Assembly (NCBI GenBank): GCA_008933705.1
Contig: WBUN01000004.1
Span: 62,001-126,000, forward strand
DNA length: 64,000 nucleotides
Direction: 5' to 3'
Source: Hyphomicrobiaceae bacterium
GTDB lineage: Bacteria; Pseudomonadota; Alphaproteobacteria; Rhizobiales; Hyphomicrobiaceae
Of this stretch, positions 35,839-43,654 are shown one piece after another. The position numbers and the translations under genes were made by a program. Within the stretch, counting starts at the first letter, position 1; every line of letters begins with the position of its first letter. The notes beneath the pieces were generated by a model, which was not told the origin of the DNA, made no database searches, and saw only the letters and a program-made list of their open reading frames with translations.

Positions 35839-37269
35839 ATGTACACCTCCCTTGAGCACTATATCGACGGCGCCTGGGTCAAGCCTTCGGGCTCCAAGTC
35901 CCAGGAGGTCATGAATCCCGCCAAGAACACGTCGCTGGGCGAGCTCGGACACGTCTCGAAGGGCGATCTCGACAAGGCCCTGGCTGCCGTCGACAAGGGC
36001 TTCAAGACCTGGCGCAAGGTATCGGCCTTCGAGCGCGGCAAGATCCTGCGCAAGGCCGCGGAGTTGGTGCGCGCACGTGCCGACGACATCGCCAGAGTGC
36101 TGACCCTGGAGCAGGGCAAGGTCGTTGCCGAGGCCAAGATCGAGGTGCTGGCCGCTGCCGACATCATCGATTGGTACTCAGGCGAAGGGCAGCGCGCTTA
36201 CGGCCGCATCATCCCGGCCCGCGCCGACGGCGTCCGCAACATGGTGATCCTGGAGCCGATCGGCCCCGTCGCCGGCTTCTCGCCGTGGAACTTCCCCGTC
36301 ACCCAGGCCGTGCGCAAGATCGCGGCGGCGCTGGCCGCCGGCTGCTCCATCATCATCAAGTGCCCGGAGGAGACGCCGGGCTCGCCGATCGGCCTCATCC
36401 GCGCCTTCCACGATGCCGGCGTGCCCGCAGGCGTCATCAATCTCGTCTACGGCGTGCCGGCCGAGATCTCGGAGTATCTCATTCCGCATCCGATCATTCG
36501 CAAGATCTCGTTCACCGGCTCGGTGCCGGTCGGCAAGCACTTGAACGCGCTGGCGGCGAGCCACATGAAGCGCGCCACCATGGAACTCGGCGGTCATTCG
36601 CCGGTGCTGATCTTCGACGATATCGATCCGGAAGGCGTGGCGACGATGATGGGCGCCATGAAGTTCCGCAACGCCGGCCAGGTGTGCGTGTCGCCGACGC
36701 GCTTCTTCGTGCACGAGAAGGTCTACGACAAGTTTGTCGGCAAGTTCGCGGACATCGCCAAGAACCTGAAGGTGGGTGATGGCCTCGACCCCGAGAGCAA
36801 GATGGGGCCGCTCGCCAATCCGCGTCGCGTCAACGCCATCGAGGCTTTCGTGGCCGACGCGCAGGACAAGGGCGCCAAGGTCGCCGCGGGGGGCAAGCGC
36901 ATCGGCAATCAGGGCAATTTCTTCCAGCCCACCGTGCTGACCGACCTGCCCGAGAACGCCCGCATCATGAATGAGGAGCCGTTCGGTCCCGTCGCCGTGA
37001 TGCTGCGCTTCAAGGAGACCGACGACGTGCTCACACGGGCCAACAAGCTGCCCTACGGTCTCGCCAGCTATGCCTTCACCAAGGATGCCAAGACGGCGAC
37101 CAAGATCGCGGATGCGCTGGAAAGCGGCATGGTGACCATCAACCACTTCGGCATCGCGCTGCCCGAGACGCCGTTCGGCGGCGTGAAGGATTCGGGCTTC
37201 GGTCACGAGGGCGGCATCGAGGGCCTGCAGGTCTACATGCAGGCCAAGTTCGTCAGCCACTTGGGCTGA
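35839..37269 (+). CDS. NAD(P)-dependent aldehyde dehydrogenase, succinate-semialdehyde type
   Basis: This 476-residue enzyme oxidises an aldehyde to the acid. The catalytic Cys is near residue 282 in FRNAGQVCVSPTRF, the general base Glu near 249 in ELGGHSPV, and the NAD fold shows FSPWNFPVTQAVRKIAAALAAG in parts. The closest type by motifs is the succinate-semialdehyde dehydrogenase group, but the real substrate is open. ATG 35839 has GGATGGAG upstream; ATG 35830 is 9 bp earlier. Confidence 0.88.
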   Translation: MYTSLEHYIDGAWVKPSGSKSQEVMNPAKNTSLGELGHVSKGDLDKALAAVDKGFKTWRKVSAFERGKILRKAAELVRARADDIARVLTLEQGKVVAEAKIEVLAAADIIDWYSGEGQRAYGRIIPARADGVRNMVILEPIGPVAGFSPWNFPVTQAVRKIAAALAAGCSIIIKCPEETPGSPIGLIRAFHDAGVPAGVINLVYGVPAEISEYLIPHPIIRKISFTGSVPVGKHLNALAASHMKRATMELGGHSPVLIFDDIDPEGVATMMGAMKFRNAGQVCVSPTRFFVHEKVYDKFVGKFADIAKNLKVGDGLDPESKMGPLANPRRVNAIEAFVADAQDKGAKVAAGGKRIGNQGNFFQPTVLTDLPENARIMNEEPFGPVAVMLRFKETDDVLTRANKLPYGLASYAFTKDAKTATKIADALESGMVTINHFGIALPETPFGGVKDSGFGHEGGIEGLQVYMQAKFVSHLG

Positions 37270-37318
37270 CACGAGGAGCGCCGGGCTCTGATGAGGCCGG
37301 CTTGCAAGGCAATCTGCA

Positions 37319-37357
37319 GGCGGCGGCCCTTCAGGGGGCCGCCGCCTTCGTTTTCTT
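37319..37357 (+). terminator. Intrinsic terminator after the aldehyde dehydrogenase
   Basis: GGCGGCGGCCC and GGGCCGCCGCC form an 11-bp stem, followed on the plus strand by TTCGTTTTCTT. It lies between the convergent aldehyde dehydrogenase and fic2. Confidence 0.85.
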
Positions 37358-37433
37358 CACGCAGCGGCTTGGCCGACAGCTCAGGCTCTAAGCGTTGAAT
37401 AAGAAAGCCAAAGGTTAGGAAAAATCGCGATCT

Positions 37434-38639
37434 CTAGTTCTTCGAGATGCTCGCGGCTTTCCTGGTGCCCTCATCATCGAGCGGTTCCCCACCCTCATTG
37501 AGAATTGCGAGGTAAGCGCGATAGGCGTAGACGCGGCCGCGGCGCTTCTTCGTTATTTCTTCCACGACGCCAAGCTCCTGCAATTGATCGAGGGCCGCGT
37601 TGATGGTGGGCTTCGTGAGGCCAGCCCGCACTCCAGCCTTGGAGGCGGTCAGGAACGGGCTGGTCTGCATCACTTCGTGCACACGAAGGACCGATGACGC
37701 CGCTTTTGACTTTGAGGCAATCAGTTCGCGATCTTGCCTGATGAGCGCCTGTATCCGGGTCGCTGCGTTAAACGCTTCGTTGCCGGTACTCGCGACGCCC
37801 TCGAGAAAGAATTCCAGCCACGCTTCCCAGGTGCCGTTTTCCCGAACCTCTTGAAGAAGGCGATAGTAGTCGGCGCGACGTGATTTGAAGTAAAGGCTTA
37901 GGTACAGCAACGGTTGCTGTATTACCTTGTGAGAGCAGAGATACAAAGTAATCAACAGGCGGCCAAGTCGTCCGTTGCCATCTAAGAAGGGATGAATCGT
38001 CTCAAATTGGACGTGCAAGAGGCCAGCCTTGATGAGTGGGGGTAGGGAGGCCGCATCCTCGTGGATGAACTTCTCTAAGGCATCGAGACATGGCATGACC
38101 TCGTTGGGTGGGGGAGGGACAAATAGCGCGTTCCCCGGCCTGGTACCCCCAATCCAGTTCTGCGACGTTCGAAACTCGCCAGGGTTCTTGGTCTGACCGC
38201 GTCCACTTTGTAGCAAGCGCTCGTGCATTTCTCGTATGAGCCGAAGCGAAAGAGGCAGGCTGGAAAGGCGGTCAAGACCGTACATCATGGCGTCGACGTA
38301 GTTGGATACTTCGCGTATGTCATCGATCGGCCTGCCCTTGGCGGCCTCTGCCTCGTAGCGGAGCAGGTCTGAGAGGGTGGATTGAGTTCCCTCGATTTGA
38401 GAGGAGAGTACGGCCTCCTTTCGGACATACATGTAGAGGAATAGCCCCTTATCGGGCAGTAGGACGCTGATGCCGTCTAGCCGTCCCACGGCTTGATCTG
38501 CGGCGCTCAAGCGCGATAGCAGCCCGTCTAGGCGCACAGGTGGAAGTGGCGGGAGCGGCTGGGGTACGTAAGCGCGAACAACCTCCCCACCGGAAACGGT
38601 CTCCACATATCGCCCTATTCGAGATGCTTGGTCTTGCAT
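37434..38639 (-). CDS. Second class II Fic-domain protein
   Basis: This 401-residue protein has the Fic_N-type helical region, the inhibitory motif SSQIEG (79-84), the catalytic loop HPFLDGNGRLGR at about 215-226, and a C-terminal winged helix (TASKAGVRAGLTKPTINAALDQL). It should transfer AMP to a target protein, with activity held back by the inhibitory helix. The target is unknown. It differs strongly from the Fic protein at 8331 and is transcribed alone. Base composition is visibly less GC-rich than its neighbours, which hints at transfer. Its promoter carries its own repeated half-sites. Confidence 0.92.
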   Translation of the reverse strand: MQDQASRIGRYVETVSGGEVVRAYVPQPLPPLPPVRLDGLLSRLSAADQAVGRLDGISVLLPDKGLFLYMYVRKEAVLSSQIEGTQSTLSDLLRYEAEAAKGRPIDDIREVSNYVDAMMYGLDRLSSLPLSLRLIREMHERLLQSGRGQTKNPGEFRTSQNWIGGTRPGNALFVPPPPNEVMPCLDALEKFIHEDAASLPPLIKAGLLHVQFETIHPFLDGNGRLGRLLITLYLCSHKVIQQPLLYLSLYFKSRRADYYRLLQEVRENGTWEAWLEFFLEGVASTGNEAFNAATRIQALIRQDRELIASKSKAASSVLRVHEVMQTSPFLTASKAGVRAGLTKPTINAALDQLQELGVVEEITKKRRGRVYAYRAYLAILNEGGEPLDDEGTRKAASISKN

Positions 38640-38655
38640 GCGGGGGCAGGCTCCT

Positions 38656-38748
38656 TAGTAAAGCTCGCTTGCCTTAGCATGTCGCTCTAGTAAAGAAAAT
38701 GGCGGTTTGTTTTACTAAAGACAGCCGTAAGGCAGGCGGGCTTTACTA
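38656..38748. promoter_or_regulatory. Repeated half-site array upstream of fic2
   Basis: TAGTAAAG occurs at 38656-38663 and 38688-38695; the inverse CTTTACTA at 38741-38748 and a one-base variant TTTTACTA at 38710-38717. The two direct copies are 32 bp apart and the two inverse copies 31 bp apart, about three helical turns each. The motif differs from the array in front of the first Fic gene, but the design is the same. It most likely binds a repressor of fic2. Confidence 0.65.
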
Positions 38749-38785
38749 GGTGCCCCCGATTGGACGTTTGGGCGGCCTCCTTCTT

Positions 38786-38805
38786 ATGTTCCCGGTCGGG
38801 AACAT
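38786..38805. repeat. Palindrome A in the fic2 / aminotransferase gap
   Basis: ATGTTCCCG and CGGGAACAT form perfect 9-bp arms around GT. A perfect 16-bp relative, GTTCCCGATCGGGAAC, follows 50 bp later at 38838-38853, and a shorter one at 39014-39027. The three share GTTCCC/GGGAAC arms. Confidence 0.7.
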
Positions 38806-38837
38806 CGATGGCCAGAACAGGCTCTGACTTCGCAAAA

Positions 38838-38921
38838 GTTCCCGATCGGGAACCCGCGCGCGCCTCAAGAAAAGAAAAGGACGCCTCGACGGGGGAGCGA
38901 GGCGTCCTTTCTGTTGCGCAT
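38838..38921. other. Palindrome-hairpin module 1
   Basis: The module runs palindrome GTTCCCGATCGGGAAC, then CCCGC, an A-rich run, a 10-bp stem GGACGCCTCG / CGAGGCGTCC (38879-38907) with TTTCT after it, then GTTGCGCAT. The stem works as a terminator on either strand because it is flanked by A-rich and T-rich sequence. On the minus strand a short frame MRNRKDASLPRRGVLFFS spans the stem. A second module with the same order lies at 39014-39076. Confidence 0.55.
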
Positions 38922-39013
38922 GGTCTCCCAGGGGGAAGGGGAGCCGCGCCAGCACCATCGGCAGGGGGAACCAGATGGTGCCGTCACCTTATCAACGTGC
39001 CCGGGCCCTGCCT

Positions 39014-39076
39014 GTTCCCTGGGGAACACCCGCAAAAAAGGGCGCCTTGGAGCGAGACGCCCTTGAGTTGCGGCAT
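39014..39076. other. Palindrome-hairpin module 2
   Basis: GTTCCCTGGGGAAC is followed by ACCCGC, AAAAAA, a stem AAGGGCG / CGCCCTT (39038-39064) and GTTGCGGCAT. It parallels module 1 element by element: palindrome, CCCGC, A-run, GG(A/G)CGCCT, GGAGCGAG, CCTT, GTTGCG. The remainder of the gap 38640-39210 also contains an inverted pair CGCGCACT / AGTGCGCG near 39085-39115. I see no normal gene in it. Confidence 0.5.
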
Positions 39077-39210
39077 CAGGGGCGCGCACTGGGAAAACGG
39101 GGAAAAGTGCGCGAGCCGCAACGGCAACCTATCGCCGGCAGCCCGCACGGGATGTCACCGACGCGACAAGCCCTGCTTACCTCGGCGGCGCTTCCGGCCG
39201 GAAACACTCC

Positions 39211-40395
39211 TCACGCCCGCACCTCGCCGGCCAGGTGCTCGACCGCCGCCTGCACGCCGCCGCTGCCGTGCGGGATGCCGAGGGCCTTCAGCCCCATCTC
39301 CACCGCCCCCAGAGTGCCGAGCAGCATAGGTGCGTTGACGTAGCCCATGTGCGCGATGCGGAAGGCCTTGCCGGAGAGATCGCCGAGGCCGATGCCGAGC
39401 ACCACTGCGCATTTGTCGCGGCAGTAGTCGAGGAGCGGCGCCGGGTCGCGCCCATCCATCAGAATGTTGGTGATCGAGTTGGCGCGCTCGGCAGGGTTGA
39501 TGATGTTGAACGTCAGAACCTGCCCCTCCGCCCAGCGGGCCACGGCCGCGCGGGTTGCCTCCGCCAGCAGCGTGTGGCGGCGGATGGCATTGTCGAGCCC
39601 TTCCGCCAGCAGCATGTCGATGGCCTTGCGCAGGCCGAACAGAAGGTGCTCGGGCGGCGTGCCGCAGTACTTCTGGTAGTGGATCTCGCCCTCGCGGAAC
39701 GTCCAGTCCCAATAGAGCGTGCGCAGGCCCGCACCCTTGTGCGCCGTGCGCGCCTTATCGTTGGCGGCGACGAAGGCCAGCCCCGGCGGGGTCATCAGTC
39801 CCTTCTGCGATCCCGACATGGCGACATCCACGCCCCAGGCATCCATCTCGAACGGCATGCAGCCGAGCGAGGCGACGCAGTCGACCAGCAGCAGGGCCGG
39901 ATGGCCGGCGTTGTCGATCGCCTTGCGGACAGCGGGGATGTCGTTGACGACGCCCGAGGCCGTGTCGATCTGCACGACCAGGATCGCCTTGATGGTATGT
40001 GACCTGTCCCGCTTCAGGCGCTCCTCGACCGCGGCCGGATCGACGGCGCGGCGCCAGTTGCCGTTGAGGGTCTCCACTTCGACACCGAGCATGCTTGCCA
40101 TCTCGCCCCAGCCCGTGGCGAAGCGGCCGCTCTCCAGCACCAGCACCCTGTCGCCGCGGCTCAGCACGTTGGTGAGCGCCGCTTCCCAGGCACCATGGCC
40201 GTTGGCGGCGTAAATGTAGGTGCGGCCCTCGGTGCGAAAGATCGTGCGCAGATCGGCGAGGCAGCGATCGGTGATGCCGATCAGCTCGCCCGAGTAGATG
40301 TCGACCGCCGGGCGATGCATCGCCGCCAGCACCTCGTCGGGCACGTTGGTGGGGCCCGGGATACTCAGAAACTCGCGTCCTTTGGCGACCGTCAT
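39211..40395 (-). CDS. Class V aminotransferase, serine/alanine-glyoxylate type
   Basis: This 394-residue PLP enzyme of fold type I probably uses serine or alanine as donor and glyoxylate as acceptor. It opens with FLSIPGPTNVPDEVLAAMHRP, has ANGHGAWEAALTN for PLP phosphate, D in LLLVDCVASLG and the Schiff-base lysine near 198 in SGSQKGLMTPPGL. Its ATG overlaps the nth stop by 4 bp (ATGA), so the two are coupled. Confidence 0.9.
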   Translation of the reverse strand: MTVAKGREFLSIPGPTNVPDEVLAAMHRPAVDIYSGELIGITDRCLADLRTIFRTEGRTYIYAANGHGAWEAALTNVLSRGDRVLVLESGRFATGWGEMASMLGVEVETLNGNWRRAVDPAAVEERLKRDRSHTIKAILVVQIDTASGVVNDIPAVRKAIDNAGHPALLLVDCVASLGCMPFEMDAWGVDVAMSGSQKGLMTPPGLAFVAANDKARTAHKGAGLRTLYWDWTFREGEIHYQKYCGTPPEHLLFGLRKAIDMLLAEGLDNAIRRHTLLAEATRAAVARWAEGQVLTFNIINPAERANSITNILMDGRDPAPLLDYCRDKCAVVLGIGLGDLSGKAFRIAHMGYVNAPMLLGTLGAVEMGLKALGIPHGSGGVQAAVEHLAGEVRA

Positions 40396-41141
40396 GGGCT
40401 GACCTTCTGCATTGCGGCGGGCTTGGGCGGCGCGCCGTGGAACCACTTGTCTTCCGAGGTGCACAGATCCGACAAGATGCAGACATTGCACCTCGGCTTG
40501 CGCGCCTGGCAGATGTAGCGGCCGTGCAGGATCAGCCAGTGATGCGCGTGCCGCAGATAGGGCTCGGGTATCACCTTCAGGAGACCCTGCTCGACGTCGA
40601 GCGGTGTCTTGCCTGCGGCCAGCCCCAGGCGGTGCGCCACCCGAAAGACGTGCGTATCGACGGCCAGTGTCGACTCGCCGAAGGCAATGTTGAGCACGAC
40701 ATTGGCGGTCTTGCGCCCGACGCCCGGCAGCGCTTCCAGCGCCTCGCGATCCTTGGGCACGTGCCCGCCGTGCTCGGCCAGCAGCCGCTCCGACAGGGCG
40801 ATGACATTCTTGGCCTTGTTGCGGTAGAGGCCGATGGTCTTGATGCGCTCCTGCAGCTCATCGAGCCCCAGGGCCACCATCTTGGCGGGCGTGCTGGCCA
40901 CCTTGAACAGGCCCTGCGTCGCCTTGTTGACGCCGGCATCCGTCGCCTGGGCGGACAGCACCACGGCGACGAGCAGGGTGTAGGGGTTGACGTGCTCGAG
41001 CTCGCCCTTGGGCTCGGGGTTCGCCCTGGCAAAACGGCGGAAGATTTCGGCAATCCGCGCCGGGTCGGCCTTGGACTTGGTGGTCCGCCCCCGGCTTGGC
41101 GGGGCAGGCGTCGATGCGGGGCGAGTGGATTTGGGCGGCAT
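40392..41141 (-). CDS. nth: Endonuclease III
   Basis: Nth is a bifunctional DNA glycosylase/AP lyase for oxidised pyrimidines. This 249-residue protein has LLVAVVLSAQATDAGVNKAT with the catalytic Lys region, the helix-hairpin-helix LPGVGRKTANVVLN, the catalytic Asp in AVDTHVFRV and the four iron-sulfur cysteines in CQARKPRCNVCILSDLC. The N-terminus is basic and proline-rich. ATG 41141 is used; the frame continues to 42086 but that stretch lies opposite other genes. It is divergent from the DUF2244 gene. Confidence 0.95.
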   Translation of the reverse strand: MPPKSTRPASTPAPPSRGRTTKSKADPARIAEIFRRFARANPEPKGELEHVNPYTLLVAVVLSAQATDAGVNKATQGLFKVASTPAKMVALGLDELQERIKTIGLYRNKAKNVIALSERLLAEHGGHVPKDREALEALPGVGRKTANVVLNIAFGESTLAVDTHVFRVAHRLGLAAGKTPLDVEQGLLKVIPEPYLRHAHHWLILHGRYICQARKPRCNVCILSDLCTSEDKWFHGAPPKPAAMQKVSP

Positions 41142-41186
41142 TTGGGGGGCTTCGCGCGGGGCTGCGTCGTTGCTAGGATTGCAGTC

Positions 41187-41687
41187 ATGAACGAAAACGG
41201 GGATCGAACGCAAGCCGAGCCGTCGGGCTTCCATGCCGTGCTCACGCCGCACCGGTCGCTGGGTCCGCGAGGGTTCCTCCTGTTCATGGCCGCGATTGCC
41301 GGCATCAGCTTCATCAGCGGCGTCGTCTTCTACCTGATGGGTGCCTGGCCGGTGTCCGGCTTCTTCGGCCTCGACGTGCTGGTCGTCTACATCGCCTTCC
41401 GCCTGAATTACCGGGCCGGGCGCATCTACGAGACCGTCGATCTGACGCCCGCCGCGCTGACGCTCCGGCGCGTCCACCCTTCCGGCCGTACCGAGCAGTT
41501 CGACTGCAACCCCTACTGGGCCCGCGTCAACCTGCGCGAATGGCCGGACGGGCGCACCGACCTTCGCATTGCCTCCCACGGCAGGGAGCTGGCGTTCGGT
41601 CGCTTCCTCACCGACGACGAGCGCCGTGATTTCGCGGGCGCCCTCAAGCAGGCCCTGCTCGATGCCCGCGGCGGGACGCGCATCTGA
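41187..41687 (+). CDS. DUF2244 domain membrane protein
   Basis: This 166-residue protein matches the DUF2244 pattern: a short N-terminus, two membrane helices (GFLLFMAAIAGISFISGVVF and PVSGFFGLDVLVVYIAF), then a cytosolic beta-rich part (YETVDLTPAALTLRRVHPSG, WARVNLREWPDG, GRELAFGRFLTDDER). The function is unknown; the gene is common in alphaproteobacteria and often sits next to nth, as here (divergent, 45 bp). Confidence 0.88.
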   Translation: MNENGDRTQAEPSGFHAVLTPHRSLGPRGFLLFMAAIAGISFISGVVFYLMGAWPVSGFFGLDVLVVYIAFRLNYRAGRIYETVDLTPAALTLRRVHPSGRTEQFDCNPYWARVNLREWPDGRTDLRIASHGRELAFGRFLTDDERRDFAGALKQALLDARGGTRI

Positions 41688-41771
41688 GGACAAGCGCAGG
41701 AATCGGGTCGATTTCTGCTGATCGGCGTGCCTAATGTGCCGCCATCGCACCCTAACGACAGGCGAACCGCC

Positions 41772-42680
41772 ATGCTCCATGGCCCCATTCTCGATACGGT
41801 CAAGCCGCTTTGTCCCGATGGTGCGCGCGACTACGATCTCATTCGCCGCGCCATCGCATTCCTGTCCGAGACGTGGGCGGAGCAGCCCGCGCTCGACCGG
41901 CTCGCCGCGCACTTGGGGTTGAGCCCCGCGCACTGCCAGAAGCTGTTCAAGCGCTGGTGCGGGCTGAGCCCGAAGGAGTTCGTGCAGGCCATCACTGTGG
42001 ACCACGCACGGGCATTGCTCGAAGGCTCGGCCAGCGTGCTCGATGCCGCCCACGAGGTCGGCCTGTCGGGCTCGGGCCGCCTGCACGACCTGTTCGTTTC
42101 ACATGAAGCCATGACACCCGGCGACTACAAGCGCCGCGGCGAAGGCATCGACATGATGTACGGCTTCCACCCCTCGCCGTTCGGCGACGCCTTGCTGATC
42201 GCGACCGATCGCGGCGTGGCGGGGCTCGCCTTCGTCAACGAGGACGCGCGGCAATCGCGCGAGGAAGCGCTGGCCGACATGGTGCGGCGCTGGCCCAGGG
42301 CGCGCTTCATGTCCGCACCCGAGAAGACCGGGCCACACGCCCGCCAGATCTTCAATGTCGCGGCCTGGAGCAGGGATCGGCCCGTGCGTCTGGTGATGAT
42401 CGGCACCGACTTCGAGGTGCGTGTGTGGGAGGCGCTGCTCAAGATCCCGATGGGGTGTGCCGTCAGCTACAGCGACATCGCGCGACATTTGGGCCAGCCC
42501 ACGGCTTCGCGCGCGGTCGGCACGGCCGTCGGCCGCAATCCGATCTCGTTCGTCGTCCCCTGTCATCGCGTGCTGCGCGGCGACGGCAATCTCGGCGGCT
42601 ACCACTGGGGCCTCACGCGCAAGCGCGCTCTGATCGGCTGGGAGACGGGACGGGTGGCACGCCCCTCCGGCCGCGCCTGA
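41772..42680 (+). CDS. AraC-type HTH fused to O6-alkylguanine transferase (Ada-like)
   Basis: This 302-residue protein resembles Ada without its N-terminal zinc methyl-phosphotriester domain. Residues about 15-110 form an AraC helix-turn-helix (LDRLAAHLGLSPAHCQKLFKRWCG) and the C-terminal part is the methyltransferase with the acceptor Cys in FVVPCHRVLRGDG near residue 263 and the helix RAVGTAVGRNPI. It would repair O6-alkylguanine and perhaps regulate repair genes. ATG 41772 is used; 41727 is upstream in frame. Confidence 0.92.
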   Translation: MLHGPILDTVKPLCPDGARDYDLIRRAIAFLSETWAEQPALDRLAAHLGLSPAHCQKLFKRWCGLSPKEFVQAITVDHARALLEGSASVLDAAHEVGLSGSGRLHDLFVSHEAMTPGDYKRRGEGIDMMYGFHPSPFGDALLIATDRGVAGLAFVNEDARQSREEALADMVRRWPRARFMSAPEKTGPHARQIFNVAAWSRDRPVRLVMIGTDFEVRVWEALLKIPMGCAVSYSDIARHLGQPTASRAVGTAVGRNPISFVVPCHRVLRGDGNLGGYHWGLTRKRALIGWETGRVARPSGRA

Positions 42681-42814
42681 GCGCCGAGCGGACGCCCCTC
42701 GGCGCAGCGTAATCGCCGGCATGTGATCCGCAGCCGAGGTCGCACAACAGCTTGCGATGGCTTGAAAATCGATCAGACTCGGCGCGACAGATCAACTTGC
42801 AGAGAGGAGCGGTG

Positions 42815-43474
42815 ATGGCAGTCGAGCTCCACGGCTACCGGTTTAGTGTCTACGCGTGGATCGCGCGGTTCGCGCTTTGCGAAAAGGGCGCGGCATACAA
42901 GTGGGTGGAGGTCAATCCATTTGCTGAGGCGGTGCCGGCGAGCTATCTCGCCATGCATCCATTTGGGCGTGTCCCCACCTTGGTCCACGACGATTTCGTC
43001 CTGTACGAGACCGGGGCAATCACGCGCTACGTGGACGAGGCGTTTGAAGGGCCGGTGCTCCAGCGGCCGGCACCGAAGGATCGGGCACGAACCAACCAGA
43101 TTATTTCAGTGATCGACAGCTACGCGTACTGGCCATTGGTCAGGCAGGTATTTTCCCACGGAATCTTCAGGTCGCGCACGGGTCGCCCCGCCGACAATGC
43201 CGAGTTCCGGCGAGGGCTGGAGGCCGCACCGAAGGTGCTCGGAGCGCTCGATCGACTTGCGACCGGGGGAGATTTCCTGGTCGCGGACGGGTTGTCTCTC
43301 GCCGATATCCATCTTGCTCCGATGATCGGCTACTTCACTTCGACCGCGGAAGGCGAGGCGCTCTTGAGGCAGCATCAGCGGCTGAGCGTCTGGTGGTCGG
43401 CAATATCCCGACGCGGCGCGTTCGCAGAAACTATGCCGAAGTTGCCAGAATCGTTGCCAGAATCATCGGTTTGA
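42815..43474 (+). CDS. Glutathione S-transferase family protein
   Basis: This 219-residue protein has the thioredoxin-like N-domain (VELHGYRFSVYAWIARFALCEKG in parts, FGRVPTLVHDDFVLYETGAITRYVDE) with the cis-Pro and the ES/ET turn for glutathione, and an all-alpha C-domain with FLVADGLSLADIHLAPM. ATG 42815 has AGAGAGGAGC upstream. The substrate is unknown. Confidence 0.9.
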   Translation: MAVELHGYRFSVYAWIARFALCEKGAAYKWVEVNPFAEAVPASYLAMHPFGRVPTLVHDDFVLYETGAITRYVDEAFEGPVLQRPAPKDRARTNQIISVIDSYAYWPLVRQVFSHGIFRSRTGRPADNAEFRRGLEAAPKVLGALDRLATGGDFLVADGLSLADIHLAPMIGYFTSTAEGEALLRQHQRLSVWWSAISRRGAFAETMPKLPESLPESSV

Positions 43475-43654
43475 GATCGGGAACTGGCCATCGCGCGACA
43501 GCTGGGCCATCCCGCAGGACGGGGCGGGTGCGGCGAGAGGGTAAACGCGGCAGCAATCCGTCCGCTCCCCATACGGCCCCGTCCACGCGCGTCTTCCGAG
43601 GACATGTGCATCTTGATAGGCTCGGCGCCGAGGCAGGGTGAGGGCTGTGGTGTG

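Noticed and set aside
38786-38853. GGAAC boxes considered as general stress (EcfG) promoters
   Set aside because: No GTT-type -10 element follows at 16-17 bp; the boxes are halves of palindromes.
41142-42086. N-terminal extension of the nth frame
   Set aside because: It lies opposite DUF2244 and the Ada-like gene and is not part of endonuclease III; ATG 41141 gives the normal length.
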